This document shows, piece after piece, positions 37,901-47,689 of a DNA stretch of 64,000 bases. This stretch comes from Liberibacter brunswickensis (GTDB lineage: Bacteria; Pseudomonadota; Alphaproteobacteria; Rhizobiales; Rhizobiaceae): positions 1 through 64,000 of the forward strand of contig NZ_JAAEJX010000005.1 in NCBI RefSeq assembly GCF_036858155.1. The letters run 5' to 3'. The translations under genes were made by a program, and so were the position numbers. The notes under the pieces were generated by a model. It had not been told where the DNA came from. It saw only the letters and a program-made list of their open reading frames with translations, and made no database searches. The first letter of the stretch is position 1, and the number at the start of each line of letters is the position of its first letter.

Positions 37901-38011
37901 TGAATTATTAATAATAACTTTTATCTAATTTATAAGATCACTGTTGTCTAATCTTGCAATAAAGAACGCACTTAATATTGTTATTTTGCAAAATACAAAA
38001 ATTATTTACAT

Positions 38012-39496
38012 TTAATCCTTATAGTTTTGTAACATTTTTTTTACAGTAGAGACTAGCTCAGAAACTGGAATCATAGTTTGAGCTACTCGTGCTTCACGCC
38101 AAGATTCATTGTCTTTTATTGCTTGGGAAAGTTCCTTTCCTTTTACTAGATCTTTAATCTGTAACATTTCTTGAGATCTTTCTCCTGTCCCTTGAATAAT
38201 AGCAAGAGGACAATTACGTCGATCGGCATATTTTAATTGATTTCCAAAAATTTTAGAAGATCCTAGGAACATTTCGGCTCTTATTCCTGCTTTACGTAAT
38301 ATTTGTGTATACATTTGATATTTTATTAAGCTATCCGTATCATGATCCATGGTGGTTATTAACACAGGCCCAATTTCTTTTGAATTATTTACTGAACTTT
38401 TAAGGCTGTTTAATGCAACTATCAGGCGCGAAATTCCGATAGAAAAACCGGTTGCAGGTACTTTTTGTCCTTTAAAACGTGACACAAGTCCATCGTAACG
38501 ACCACCACCTCCAACAGATCCAAATATTACAGACTGTTGTTTTTTATTCATAACAGGGAAATTCAAAATGGCTTCGTAAACACATCCTGTATAGTATTCA
38601 AGGCCTCTGACAATTGTAGAAGATATTGCAATACGATTTGAATCGTATCCAGATTTTTTGACTAGTTCACTAATTTTGATTAGTTCATTAAATCCTTCTT
38701 CTCCTATAATTGATCCTTTAACTAGCTCGTACAATTTATCCATCGATTTTTCAAGATCAATAGAAAGGAAAGACGTTATTATATCGATTTGTTCTGCTTT
38801 AAGATTAGCTCCTGTAGTAAAATCTCCTGAATTATCTTTACGTCCTTTTCCAAGCAATAATTTAACTTCTGCTAGTCCAAATTTATCAAGTTTATCAATT
38901 GCTCTTAGGACAATTAATCTTTCTTTTAATTTAGCATCACCATGCAATCCAATTTTTTCTAATATACCATCAAGTATTTTGCGATTATTTATTCTTATTT
39001 GGTAATCACTTTGTTTTATTCCTACGGCTTCAATAGTATCTGCCATCATCATACACATTTCGGCATCAGCTGTTTCTGCTGACGATCCAACATTATCTAC
39101 ATCACATTGTATAAATTGTCTAAACCTTCCAGGTCCGTGCTTCTCATTGCGAAATACAGGGCCAATACGGTATGTGCGGCATGGAAAAATTATTGTATCA
39201 AAATTTTCTGCAACATGGCGTGCCAAAGGTGCGGTCAAGTCATAACGTAAGCTAATCCATTGACCATCATCATCTTGTAGAGAAAAAACACCTTTGTTAG
39301 GTCTATCTTCATCGGGTAAAAATTTCCCCAAGGCATCAGAATACTCTAATAAAGGGGTTTCAATAGGATCAAAACCATATTTTTCATATATATTGCGAAT
39401 AGCATCAATAATTTTATTGCGAGTACGGATTTCTTCTGTTGGACAATCAGCAAATCCACGAGGTAATTCTGCTCTTAATTTTGTTTTTTTTTGCAT
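38012..39496 (-). CDS. hisS: Histidyl-tRNA synthetase
   Basis: Class II synthetase charging tRNA-His, cytoplasmic. Motif 1 region (LPRGFADCPTEE near the start), motif 2 FRNEKHGPGRFRQF, the histidine-specific block GLEYYTGCVYEA, and GGGGRYDGLVSRFKGQ are present. A C-terminal anticodon-binding domain starts at about residue 385. 494 aa, the longer alphaproteobacterial form. GAGAAAAT precedes the ATG. Its C-terminus faces murA and it stands alone. Confidence 0.97.
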   Translation of the reverse strand: MQKKTKLRAELPRGFADCPTEEIRTRNKIIDAIRNIYEKYGFDPIETPLLEYSDALGKFLPDEDRPNKGVFSLQDDDGQWISLRYDLTAPLARHVAENFDTIIFPCRTYRIGPVFRNEKHGPGRFRQFIQCDVDNVGSSAETADAEMCMMMADTIEAVGIKQSDYQIRINNRKILDGILEKIGLHGDAKLKERLIVLRAIDKLDKFGLAEVKLLLGKGRKDNSGDFTTGANLKAEQIDIITSFLSIDLEKSMDKLYELVKGSIIGEEGFNELIKISELVKKSGYDSNRIAISSTIVRGLEYYTGCVYEAILNFPVMNKKQQSVIFGSVGGGGRYDGLVSRFKGQKVPATGFSIGISRLIVALNSLKSSVNNSKEIGPVLITTMDHDTDSLIKYQMYTQILRKAGIRAEMFLGSSKIFGNQLKYADRRNCPLAIIQGTGERSQEMLQIKDLVKGKELSQAIKDNESWREARVAQTMIPVSELVSTVKKMLQNYKD

Positions 39497-39800
39497 ATTT
39501 TCTCGCTTATATCAAAGTTATGTTTTTTTTATGATGCAATAATGTAATCATAATGGAAATTATATTGGAAACAACATTACTAGAGTCATCTAAACTATTG
39601 TCGATGCATTAATTATGCAAAGAATATATCCATTATTTAATTAATTTTCTATAATTATACTACATGTTATTTAAATTCCTATTTATGTTTTATTATATCT
39701 TTAAAATAGCAAAATTTAAGTATTTTTATATTTATATATTTTAAACATTAAGGTCTTTGAAAATAAAAATTATTTTTATATATTCACTTTAGTTTATCTC
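39497..39800. other. Gap between hisS and the efflux lipoprotein gene
   Basis: About 300 bp, very AT-rich. It should contain the hisS promoter and the end of the downstream gene's transcript. No gene, repeat or RNA is seen. Confidence 0.45.
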
Positions 39801-41159
39801 TTATAAATTGTATCCGCTACCAATTGCAACATATAGATCTACATAGTCTTTTGCCAATTGTTTTTTTGCTATAGATAAATCAATTTTTGCTTTTTCTGTA
39901 TTATGTTGTATTTCTAATATATCATGCAATGAATATTTCCCATGTATGTAATTGATCATTGATAATGACGTGGATTTTTCATATAATTCCAAAATATCTT
40001 GGTTTTTTATTACATTTTTTTTGTCTTCATCAACAGATGATAGTGCGTTTTCTACTTCTTTAATAGCATTTAATACTGTTTCTTTCCATGAAATATATTG
40101 TTCTTGTGCTAAATATTCAGCTTTACGTATGTTAGATCTCGTCTTTTTTTGATCAAAAATCGGCATGTATATTGTTGGGCCAAAAGACCAAGTAGTATTA
40201 TTCCCGGGAAATCTACTATCTCTCGAAAGGGAGATAGATCCATTTAGTGAAATTGAAGGATAAAGGTCGGATTTTGCTATGCCTATTTTAGCAATATAAT
40301 CAGTAAGTTTTTTCTCTTGATATCTAATATCAGGTCTATTTCTAATAAGGTCTGCTGGGATTCCGATATTAACAGGTATGTATAAATTAATTTGAAAAGA
40401 ATTAGGCTGCCTTTGTATATCATATAAAAATTCAGTGGCGGGATAACCAAGAAGAGTGGATATATTATGTACGTTAACACGAAATTCTTTTTCTAGAGGA
40501 TATATCTCAGATTCAGCTGATTTTATTTCTGCTTCTATTTTCATAAGAGATAATTTTGATATTGCTCCTTTAGAAAATTTAAGACGATTTAATTCTAGAT
40601 TTTTTTTGTGTAAATCTAATATTTGATTAGTGATATATATTCTTTCTTTTAAATGACGTGCATTTATATATGACGATATTAATTTGGAAATAATAGTGAG
40701 TTTTGCTATATCTGATTGAGCATATATACCATCAAAGTTCGCTTTAGAGCTTTCTGTGTGCTTTTTTTGTCCAAATGGATCAATCTTCCAGTTAGAACTT
40801 AATTTTCCTACAGAATTAGTTTCTAATTTTGGCATAATGTTATGCGATATTGACGTTTGCAAAGAAGGTAGAATTTCGTTTTGAACAGATAATATATTTT
40901 CTTTTGCGATATTTATACGTTCTTTTGCTTGAAGTATTGTGAGATTTTGTTTTAAAGCAATTTGGACAAGTTTATTAAGATAATCATCTTTGAATGATTC
41001 CCACCATTTTAGTGTGTCTATATTAGTTGTTTTTTTTGAATTTCCTATAGAAAATTTTGTGGGTAACATTGGCATTTTAGTCATTGTATATTCGGGACCA
41101 ATACTGCACGATGCTATCAGTAAAATAAATATAAAAAAAAATATTTTTAGATTATTCAT
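39801..41159 (-). CDS. Outer-membrane efflux lipoprotein (NodT/OprM type)
   Basis: Outer-membrane channel component of a tripartite exporter. The N-terminus is a lipoprotein signal, FFFIFILLIASC, with Cys at about residue 18, followed by SIGPEY, a common start of this family. Two repeated coiled-coil OEP units follow (about 60-250 and 260-445), with LIRNRPDIRYQEKKL and VENALSSVDEDKKN at the usual places. 452 aa. No inner-membrane pump or adaptor gene is next to it, so its partner must be encoded elsewhere or lost. Confidence 0.9.
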   Translation of the reverse strand: MNNLKIFFFIFILLIASCSIGPEYTMTKMPMLPTKFSIGNSKKTTNIDTLKWWESFKDDYLNKLVQIALKQNLTILQAKERINIAKENILSVQNEILPSLQTSISHNIMPKLETNSVGKLSSNWKIDPFGQKKHTESSKANFDGIYAQSDIAKLTIISKLISSYINARHLKERIYITNQILDLHKKNLELNRLKFSKGAISKLSLMKIEAEIKSAESEIYPLEKEFRVNVHNISTLLGYPATEFLYDIQRQPNSFQINLYIPVNIGIPADLIRNRPDIRYQEKKLTDYIAKIGIAKSDLYPSISLNGSISLSRDSRFPGNNTTWSFGPTIYMPIFDQKKTRSNIRKAEYLAQEQYISWKETVLNAIKEVENALSSVDEDKKNVIKNQDILELYEKSTSLSMINYIHGKYSLHDILEIQHNTEKAKIDLSIAKKQLAKDYVDLYVAIGSGYNL

Positions 41160-41530
41160 TGAGATTTTTTAGTTAAATAAAGATACGGTTATTTGTTGTT
41201 AATAAATCAATATGCCATATAATTTAAAATATTTGGTTTCGCATATTATTACATATGGTTTAAAAGAATATTTCTTGTATTTTAAAAATTATAACTCGTA
41301 TAAAGATTTTACCTATCTAATACAAAAATAAGTTTTATTTTCTATGAATAGGAATGCGGTATCAAATTTATTTTTTCAAATTTGGAAAAGGTATTTCCGT
41401 AACTAGTTGTTGGAAAATATAGAAATGATAGGTTTTTATATAGCAAGCATTTAGAACATGTTTTTTAATAATGTAAAATAAGTGACATAAACAACTTATT
41501 TCCCTTTGTTTTTAAAAAATTAAATCATGA
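41160..41530. other. Gap between the efflux gene and tRNA-Cys
   Basis: About 370 bp, AT-rich, probably holding the efflux gene promoter on the minus strand. No further structure is evident. Confidence 0.4.
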
Positions 41531-41604
41531 TGGAGGCCTCGCCCAGAATCGAACTGGGGTTGAAGGATTTGCAGTCCTCTGCGTAACCATTCCGCCACGA
41601 GGCC
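41531..41604 (-). tRNA. tRNA-Cys (anticodon GCA)
   Basis: On the minus strand the acceptor GGCCTCG pairs with CGAGGCC. The anticodon loop is CTGCAAA, the discriminator is U, as required for Cys identity, and CCA is encoded. 74 nt with a complete T-arm (TTCGATT loop). Confidence 0.96.
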
Positions 41605-42053
41605 AAAGATATAAAATTAAAACAAAGAGAGTATAAAACTTCTTTTAAAGACTTAGTACTTAGTAATGAAAATCGATGCCTGATAATAACAGCAAACATT
41701 TTATCTAGCAAGGATAAATTTAGTTAACATAAAATATTAATAATTCAAAAATTAAGTTTGTCTATAATCAAATATAACATTTATAATGATAGGAACAATT
41801 ATAAAATATGTGTAATTTTCAATAAGTGATCTTTATATTAATCATATTTTATCGTTATTAATTATTTTTTAAAATAATATTCCCGTTATAAAGACAAAGT
41901 TGTGAAGTATTAACAATTTATTAAAATTATTAAATATTTTGGTTTATTTTTAAAAGTGATTTTTATATAGTTTATGGTAATTACTTAGACGATTCTTGGG
42001 ATTTTTATATTTTTCAAGAGAAAATTATAACGTTTAGGTTTTTTGAGAGGTAA

Positions 42054-42116
42054 ATGAATATGAGTATGAATTTAGATATGAATATGAGATGTATTTCTTT
42101 ATTCGGAAATTACTAG
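42054..42116 (+). CDS. Possible 20-aa methionine-rich leader peptide upstream of popZ
   Basis: The frame reads MNMSMNLDMNMRCISLFGNY and stops at TAG. GAGAGG lies 3 nt before the ATG. Five of the first eleven codons are Met, from the repeated string ATGAATATGA. It ends 46 nt before the hairpin at 42163-42183 that precedes popZ. A leader peptide is possible, but so is chance in AT-rich DNA. Confidence 0.25.
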   Translation: MNMSMNLDMNMRCISLFGNY

Positions 42117-42162
42117 TTAATTTGATGTTGTAGTTTATGGCGTTTAAAAATTTATAATTAAT

Positions 42163-42183
42163 AGCACTTTGTTTTATAGTGCT
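42163..42183 (+). promoter_or_regulatory. Hairpin just before the popZ ribosome site
   Basis: AGCACT (42163-42168) and AGTGCT (42178-42183) flank a 9-nt loop and stop 2 nt before AAAGGGG, the ribosome site of popZ. This could control translation or be a weak terminator/operator. Confidence 0.45.
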
Positions 42184-42198
42184 TTAAAGGGGATGAAA

Positions 42199-42891
42199 AT
42201 GGTTCAATATAATGCTGTGTCCGAACCATCTATGGAAGAAATAGTTAATTCTATTCGTAGAATATTAGAAAATAATGACCAAGAGTTTACCTCTTCTAAC
42301 AATGTGCAGACTCAAGTTCAAGAGCGCCAAGACAATGTTGAGGGAAAAGAAGATGTCGTTCAAGAAGATAATAGTTCAAATAATACTATCTTTACAGATC
42401 ATAATTCTCGCTTGAGAAAATATAGTTCGGAACTTCCTCAACAGGAAAAAGTATCACTTTCTGATATTGCAGCTCGTGTTCGTGCTGAAGCAAGAGGTAA
42501 AACTTATGAAAGTGTAGTTGATGATGTATATTCTCAAGGTGTATCAGTAGGGGAAACTTCTCAGGATAAGTCCTTGAATAAGGATATTCCCTCAAGTTCA
42601 GATCTTAATGTACCGTTAAAAGAATCAATTAATTCTTCTGTTGTCTCGGATGTTAGTAAGGAAGAAGATCAGATGCTTATTTCGTCTGATATTGGCGATA
42701 AAGTTTCTGCTTCTTTTGATCAGTTAGTAAAGGCTCTTAAAGAATCTGGTAGTCGTTCCCTTGACCAGATTTCTATAGATTTATTACGTCCTATGCTTCG
42801 TGAATGGTTAGATGATAATTTGCCAGGAATCGTAGAAAGGCTTGTACGAGAAGAGATAGAAAGAATTGCAAGAGGTCCTGTTAGACGTTAA
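42199..42891 (+). CDS. popZ: Pole-organising protein PopZ family (DUF2497)
   Basis: PopZ-family proteins build polar scaffolds that tether chromosome centromere complexes in alphaproteobacteria. The N-terminal helix EPSMEEIVNSIRRILENND is the conserved recruitment segment. A long acidic, Ser/Gln-rich disordered middle follows, and the C-terminal oligomerisation helices (LLRPMLREWLDDNLPGIVER, LVREEIERIARG) match the family. The ATG at 42199 has AAAGGGG at the right spacing; earlier codons do not. 230 aa. Location directly before valS is conserved in Rhizobiales. Confidence 0.9.
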   Translation: MVQYNAVSEPSMEEIVNSIRRILENNDQEFTSSNNVQTQVQERQDNVEGKEDVVQEDNSSNNTIFTDHNSRLRKYSSELPQQEKVSLSDIAARVRAEARGKTYESVVDDVYSQGVSVGETSQDKSLNKDIPSSSDLNVPLKESINSSVVSDVSKEEDQMLISSDIGDKVSASFDQLVKALKESGSRSLDQISIDLLRPMLREWLDDNLPGIVERLVREEIERIARGPVRR

Positions 42892-42978
42892 TATTTATAA
42901 TTTCTTTTAGTCTTTACATGCATATGTTTTCCATGTGAAATCATGATAAGGTTGTTATTTTTTGATTGTTTTTAGTAT

Positions 42979-45822
42979 ATGATAGATAAAACATATGACT
43001 TCTGTTCAGTAGAAAAAAGAAGCTTAGAAAAATGGCATTCTATAGATGCGTTTCGCATGGGCGCTAATGCTAATACAGATTCAGAGTCATTTTGTATTGC
43101 TATGCCTCCGCCTAATGTAACGGGATCGTTGCATATGGGTCATGCTTTTAATAGTACTATACAAGATATCATCGTTCGTTTTGAACGTATGAGGGGAAAG
43201 AATGTTCTTTGGCAACCAGGTATGGATCATGCTGGTATTGCCACTCAGATAACAGTTGAGTCTCGTTTACTGTCAGAATCTTCTCGCACTAGAGATTGTA
43301 TTGGACGTCAGGCTTTTATTGAAAAAGTTTGGGAGTGGAAAGAAAAATCAGGAGGATCGATTCTCAGCCAATTAAAAAGATTGGGTGCATCATGTGATTG
43401 GTCCCGTGAGAGATTCACGATGGATCAAGGAATGTCCAAAGCAGTTATCCATGCTTTTGTTACTCTTTATAAAGATGGTTTGATTTATAAAGATAAAAGA
43501 ATTAGTAATTGGGATCCATATCTTAAAACTTCTGTTTCTGATCTTGAAGTAATTCAATATGAAGTTAATGGTAGTTTGTGGTACTTACGTTATCCATTAG
43601 TTGATGGATCCACTTATCGTTATCCGATTAAGTTTGATGATGATGAAAATCCAACTGAGTGGGAGATTCGTGATTACGTTGTTGTATCTACGACTCGTCC
43701 AGAAACAATATTTGGAGATGTTGCCGTTATTGTTCATCCTGATGATTGTCGTTATAAAGATCTTGTTGGAAAGTATTTAAAACTTCCTATAGTTGGTCGT
43801 GTTATCCCTGTTATATGTGATTCTTATCCTAATCCTGAATTCGGATCTGGAGTGGTCAAAGTAACTCCTGCACATGATTTTAATGACTTCGAAGTAGCAA
43901 AGTGTCATAAATTAGATTTAATTAATATTTTGACTCCTCAGGCAAAAATTTTTCTATTAAAAAATGATAGTTTCTTAAAAGATATCGTTATTTCAAACGA
44001 TGAAATAAATGATATTATCAATTATTTTGATGGTTTAGATTGTATTGAAGCTCGTTCGAAAGTAGTTTCATTCCTTGAAAAAAATAATTTACTTGATAAA
44101 GTTGAATCTTATAAGCACGTAGTACCTCGCTGTGAGCGTAGTGGTGTAATTATCGAACCTCGTATAACAGAACAGTGGTATCTTAATGCTAAAGTCTTAT
44201 CAGAACCTGCTGTTCGTTCAGTAAAAAATTCTCGTACAAGTTTTATTCCTAAATCTTGGGATAAGAGTTATTATGAATGGCTAGATAATATTCAGCCTTG
44301 GTGTATTTCACGTCAGATTTGGTGGGGACATCAAATTCCTGTTTGGTATGGTCCTGATGGAAAACTCTTCGTAGAAGTTACTGAAGAAGATGCTTTGCGT
44401 TCTGCTATTGATTATTATACAGAGCAAAATAATGAAATTACTATAAGCATGCAAAAAATGATTCAAGAGGGAAGTATATCAAGTTTTTTAAAACGTGATG
44501 AAGATGTATTAGATACTTGGTTTTCTTCTGCCCTTTGGCCTTTTGCATCTCTTGGATGGCCAGAACATACTACTGAATTAAAGAATTATTATCCTACAAA
44601 TGTTGTCGTAACTGGATTCGATATTTTATTTTTCTGGATCGCTCGTATGATGATGATGGGTTTGTATTTCATGAAAAATACTGAAGGAGAGGGAATTGAA
44701 CCTTTCCAAATAGTTTATATGCATGCTCTAATTAGAGATAAAAATGGACAAAAAATGTCTAAATCTAGAGGCAATGTTATAGATCCAATTGATTTAATAG
44801 ATCAATATGGTGCAGATGCTTTGAGATTTTATTTTTCTATTATGGCAGTCCAAGGACGTGATATTAAGTTAGATTTAGAACGTGTTGTTGGTTATCGTAA
44901 TTTTATAACGAAACTTTGGAATTCTATACGCTTTGCAAAGATGAAAGATGCAAAACATAGTGTTTCTTTTATACCTCAAAATGTAGAGTGGGTTATTAAT
45001 AAATGGATTATTGCACGACTTGCTGTTGTGATCAATGAGGTTACTATAGGAATGGAGAATCGTCGTTTTAACGATGTATCTGCCGTTTTATATCGTTTCG
45101 TATGGAATGAGTTATGTGATTGGTACTTGGAATTTATTAAATCAATTCTCAATCAAGAAGATGAAAAAGTAGTTTTTGAAACTTTATCATGTTTTTCGTA
45201 TGTACTATATAATGTATGTAAGTTGTTACATCCGATTATACCATTTGTTACAGAAGAACTTTATGCTTATATCTCTCCATATGATGATAATAAAAAGAAA
45301 GATTGTTTATGCCATGTGCATTGGCCATCGCTTGTTTTTGATGACTGTTCATCTGTAGAAGAGGTTAATTGGATTATTAAATTAATTTCTGAAGTTCGTT
45401 CTGTACGTACAGAGATGAACGTACCATTAAAAGCAGTGATACCATTAGTTTTTGTCAATATAGATCCACTTATGCGAGATAGGTTAGTATGTCATAAGCA
45501 TATTATTAATCGTTTATCTTCTGGAAATATTGTTTTTAAAGATTATCCTCCAGATCATTCAATTCAAATCGTTCTTGATGGTATGATATTCTTTTTGCAA
45601 ATTGGTGATTTCATTGATTTTGTTAAAGAAAAATCTCGTCTTGAAAAATCTCTTAAAAAAGTAACTAGTGAACTATATTCTATTAAAAAAAGATTAGATA
45701 ATAAATCTTTTATAGAAAAAGCTCCTCCTGAAGTTTTACAGTTAGAAAAAGAGAAACTTGCTAAGATTAAAAAGAAAAAACAATCCTTGGATATCTCTCT
45801 TAAGCGAATAGAATCTTTTTAA
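42979..45822 (+). CDS. valS: Valyl-tRNA synthetase
   Basis: Class I synthetase that charges tRNA-Val and edits Thr mischarging. HIGH-type motif PPPNVTGSLHMGHAF at residues 44-58, editing domain with VVSTTRPETIFGDVAV, GGATP-like VVKVTPAHDFNDFEVA, and the KMSKS motif (GQKMSKSRGNVIDP). A C-terminal coiled coil (VKEKSRLEKSLKKVTSEL) binds tRNA. 947 aa, family length. Starts 87 nt after popZ, same strand. Confidence 0.97.
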   Translation: MIDKTYDFCSVEKRSLEKWHSIDAFRMGANANTDSESFCIAMPPPNVTGSLHMGHAFNSTIQDIIVRFERMRGKNVLWQPGMDHAGIATQITVESRLLSESSRTRDCIGRQAFIEKVWEWKEKSGGSILSQLKRLGASCDWSRERFTMDQGMSKAVIHAFVTLYKDGLIYKDKRISNWDPYLKTSVSDLEVIQYEVNGSLWYLRYPLVDGSTYRYPIKFDDDENPTEWEIRDYVVVSTTRPETIFGDVAVIVHPDDCRYKDLVGKYLKLPIVGRVIPVICDSYPNPEFGSGVVKVTPAHDFNDFEVAKCHKLDLINILTPQAKIFLLKNDSFLKDIVISNDEINDIINYFDGLDCIEARSKVVSFLEKNNLLDKVESYKHVVPRCERSGVIIEPRITEQWYLNAKVLSEPAVRSVKNSRTSFIPKSWDKSYYEWLDNIQPWCISRQIWWGHQIPVWYGPDGKLFVEVTEEDALRSAIDYYTEQNNEITISMQKMIQEGSISSFLKRDEDVLDTWFSSALWPFASLGWPEHTTELKNYYPTNVVVTGFDILFFWIARMMMMGLYFMKNTEGEGIEPFQIVYMHALIRDKNGQKMSKSRGNVIDPIDLIDQYGADALRFYFSIMAVQGRDIKLDLERVVGYRNFITKLWNSIRFAKMKDAKHSVSFIPQNVEWVINKWIIARLAVVINEVTIGMENRRFNDVSAVLYRFVWNELCDWYLEFIKSILNQEDEKVVFETLSCFSYVLYNVCKLLHPIIPFVTEELYAYISPYDDNKKKDCLCHVHWPSLVFDDCSSVEEVNWIIKLISEVRSVRTEMNVPLKAVIPLVFVNIDPLMRDRLVCHKHIINRLSSGNIVFKDYPPDHSIQIVLDGMIFFLQIGDFIDFVKEKSRLEKSLKKVTSELYSIKKRLDNKSFIEKAPPEVLQLEKEKLAKIKKKKQSLDISLKRIESF

Positions 45823-46340
45823 AAATCTACATTATTTTATTTAGAATATAAAAACATAGTAAAATAAATACATAACTGTAATGTTTTATTATTCAAAATA
45901 TTTTTTCTCCATAAAATAACTGAATACAATTGACGATATATAAAACAGTAAATTGAAATTTAGCATAGCCTAATTGTATCAAAATATAAAAAATAGTTAT
46001 TTTAATTGCTACAAATTTAGTAATTAATATGCTCTTAATTATCGTTTGATTTCACTAGCATAAGACATGATTTTGATATTCTGTATATCTATGCCATTTC
46101 CATATTTTCTCCTCTATACTTTGATAATGTCACCCATCTAATGCCAATACACAATACACCGCTATAAATTCCAAATCATAATTATTGTCATCGGAACTTA
46201 ACGAAATTTTATTTTTTTCTACCTTTATTGGTTGCATGCTTGTTTCAGGTTGGAGGTATTATTATCGAATAATTTCTATATATCAATGCAATTAACGAAA
46301 TCATTAGATAAATTATTTTATAAAGAAGGGTATAATCAAC
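45823..46340. other. Gap before the second phage-repressor copy
   Basis: About 520 bp with no intact gene. One 35-codon minus-strand frame (46130-46237) begins MQPIKVEKNKISLSSDDNNY and has protein-like composition, perhaps a stub of a phage gene divergent from the repressor. Otherwise AT-rich noise. Confidence 0.4.
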
Positions 46341-46369
46341 TTTATTAAATCTCTGATTTAAGATATAAA
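46341..46369 (+). promoter_or_regulatory. Promoter and operator palindrome of the broken repressor copy
   Basis: TTTATT (46341-46346), a 17-bp spacer and TATAAA (46364-46369). The spacer begins with AAATC-TCT-GATTT (46347-46359), extending to 7-bp arms TTAAATC/GATTTAA. Layout and position match the site at 23415-23443, although the centre and flanks differ. The symmetric arms are kept, as expected for a binding site. Confidence 0.6.
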
Positions 46370-46375
46370 AGTAGT

Positions 46376-47109
46376 ATGAAAAAAGTTATCAAAAACATTA
46401 TTGATTGGTCTGAAATAGGGGTAAGATTTAAACAGTTTCGAAAATCCCTAGATCTAAGCCAAGAGAAGATGGGAAAGCTAGCCAATCAGACTTGTAGTTC
46501 TATTAGTCAGTTTGAGTTAGGGTCTACCCCCGCCAGCACCTAACTACGCCTTATTCTTACGTAACGATTTGGTGCGTCTTTCGATTGGCTATATGACGGT
46601 GTTGAAAACCTAGTATCTGAAAGAGATAAAGTTAAAAAAAGATCTTTAGATGCTAAAGCTATAGGGATGAGAATTAAAGAAAATAGACAAGAAAAAGAGG
46701 ATTAACGCATAAACAGTTTGCGGAACTGATCGGGGTTGGCTGGAAAGCAATAGCTAATTACGAATATGGATATTGTAAGCCTGAAATTAAAACCGCCCTT
46801 AAAATCAAAAGAGCTTTAAACAAACCTTTAGATTGGATCTATTTTGGTGATGAGTGTATCACACCTAAAAAAGGAGGGATCAATAAACCTACAATTGAAC
46901 AGAAACCTTATATACCCCTAAAACAAGTTAGAAAAGAGCTGAAAGAGAAAGTTATGTCTTATGTTAAACTAGATACTAACGCACTTTCGCTATTAGCCAC
47001 TCGGTTACAAATGGAAAATAAGGCTAATACAACTAATGATAAAAATATAACTAACATACTACACAACATAGTCTCATCGGACTTCATGAAAAAATCAAGC
47101 GATTTGTGA
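46376..47109 (+). pseudogene. Broken paralogue of the tandem-HTH phage repressor
   Basis: It aligns end to end with the gene at 23450-24142. An extra C near 46541 and a missing A near 46568 shift and restore the frame. Another indel near 46700, in the second HTH (at GAAAAAGAGGATTAAC), destroys it. The 5' half is clearly diverged. From about 46774 to 47000 it is almost identical to 23846-24075, with only a few substitutions and one 3-nt deletion. The tail ends differently (FMKKSSDL). It cannot make a full-length protein. Confidence 0.85.
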
Positions 47110-47251
47110 GCGGTCTGGCAAAATTTTTTACTATTTTCAAATAATCTTCGTATCATATTTTCAAACAGTTAGACAGGTATAATAATGGAAATATACAACA
47201 TAATAACCAAAAGTGTTCTTTATATCAGATAATCTTTAAGCTTGATAAAAT

Positions 47252-47416
47252 ATGTATATGGATATGGTGTTTTTTTATACCTTCGTATGTGTCATAATCG
47301 CTGGTGTACGTATTTTCAAGAAAAAAGTTCCGAAGGGTTTTAAGTTGGTGGAGAAAACTATTGTATCACAATGGCGTGAATCAAGTTTAAGTATATTGCA
47401 AATGTATTGTAAATAA
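47252..47416 (+). CDS. Short membrane-anchored protein or fragment, 54 aa
   Basis: Reads MYMDMVFFYTFVCVIIAGVR, followed by IFKKKVPKGFKLVEKTIVSQ and a short tail. One N-terminal membrane span, then VPKGFKLVE, which weakly recalls the VP(Q)GY..VE start of SPFH/stomatin proteins. If so it is only the first tenth of such a gene. In-frame ATGs at 47252, 47258 and 47264; no strong ribosome site. Confidence 0.25.
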   Translation: MYMDMVFFYTFVCVIIAGVRIFKKKVPKGFKLVEKTIVSQWRESSLSILQMYCK

Positions 47417-47530
47417 TACTTTTCTGTTCCGTTACCTTTTCCTTGCTTTTATACTTTTTGCATCACCGTTTTGTAGTGATATTGCTTATCTTTAGCATTA
47501 GCCATCTCTATCGTTGAAGAGGGATTGAAA

Positions 47531-47689
47531 ATGAAAGAAAGAGAATTTGAAGAAAAATTTAAAATAAAAGACAGAGAGTTTGATAAGGAACAAATTATGT
47601 AATTGAAAATAAAAGAAAATTCATTAGAGAAAATGTGGACGATAAGCAAGGGAAGATTCCAGCCAAATAACATAATTCTAATAACTTAA
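47531..47689 (+). pseudogene. Fragment of a charged coiled-coil protein with in-frame stop
   Basis: From ATG 47531 the frame gives MKEREFEEKFKIKDREFDKE, then QIM, TAA, and continues LKIKENSLEKMWTISKGRF to a second stop. The heptad-like charged pattern on both sides of the first stop suggests one interrupted gene. The open frame also extends upstream (LSLALAISIVEEGLK) into a hydrophobic stretch. No family recognised. Confidence 0.25.

Noticed and set aside
47449..47673. Minus-strand Phe/Ser/Asn-rich frame of 74 codons
   Set aside because: It is opposite the charged plus-strand fragment at 47531-47689, whose Glu/Lys codons produce exactly such a hydrophobic shadow.
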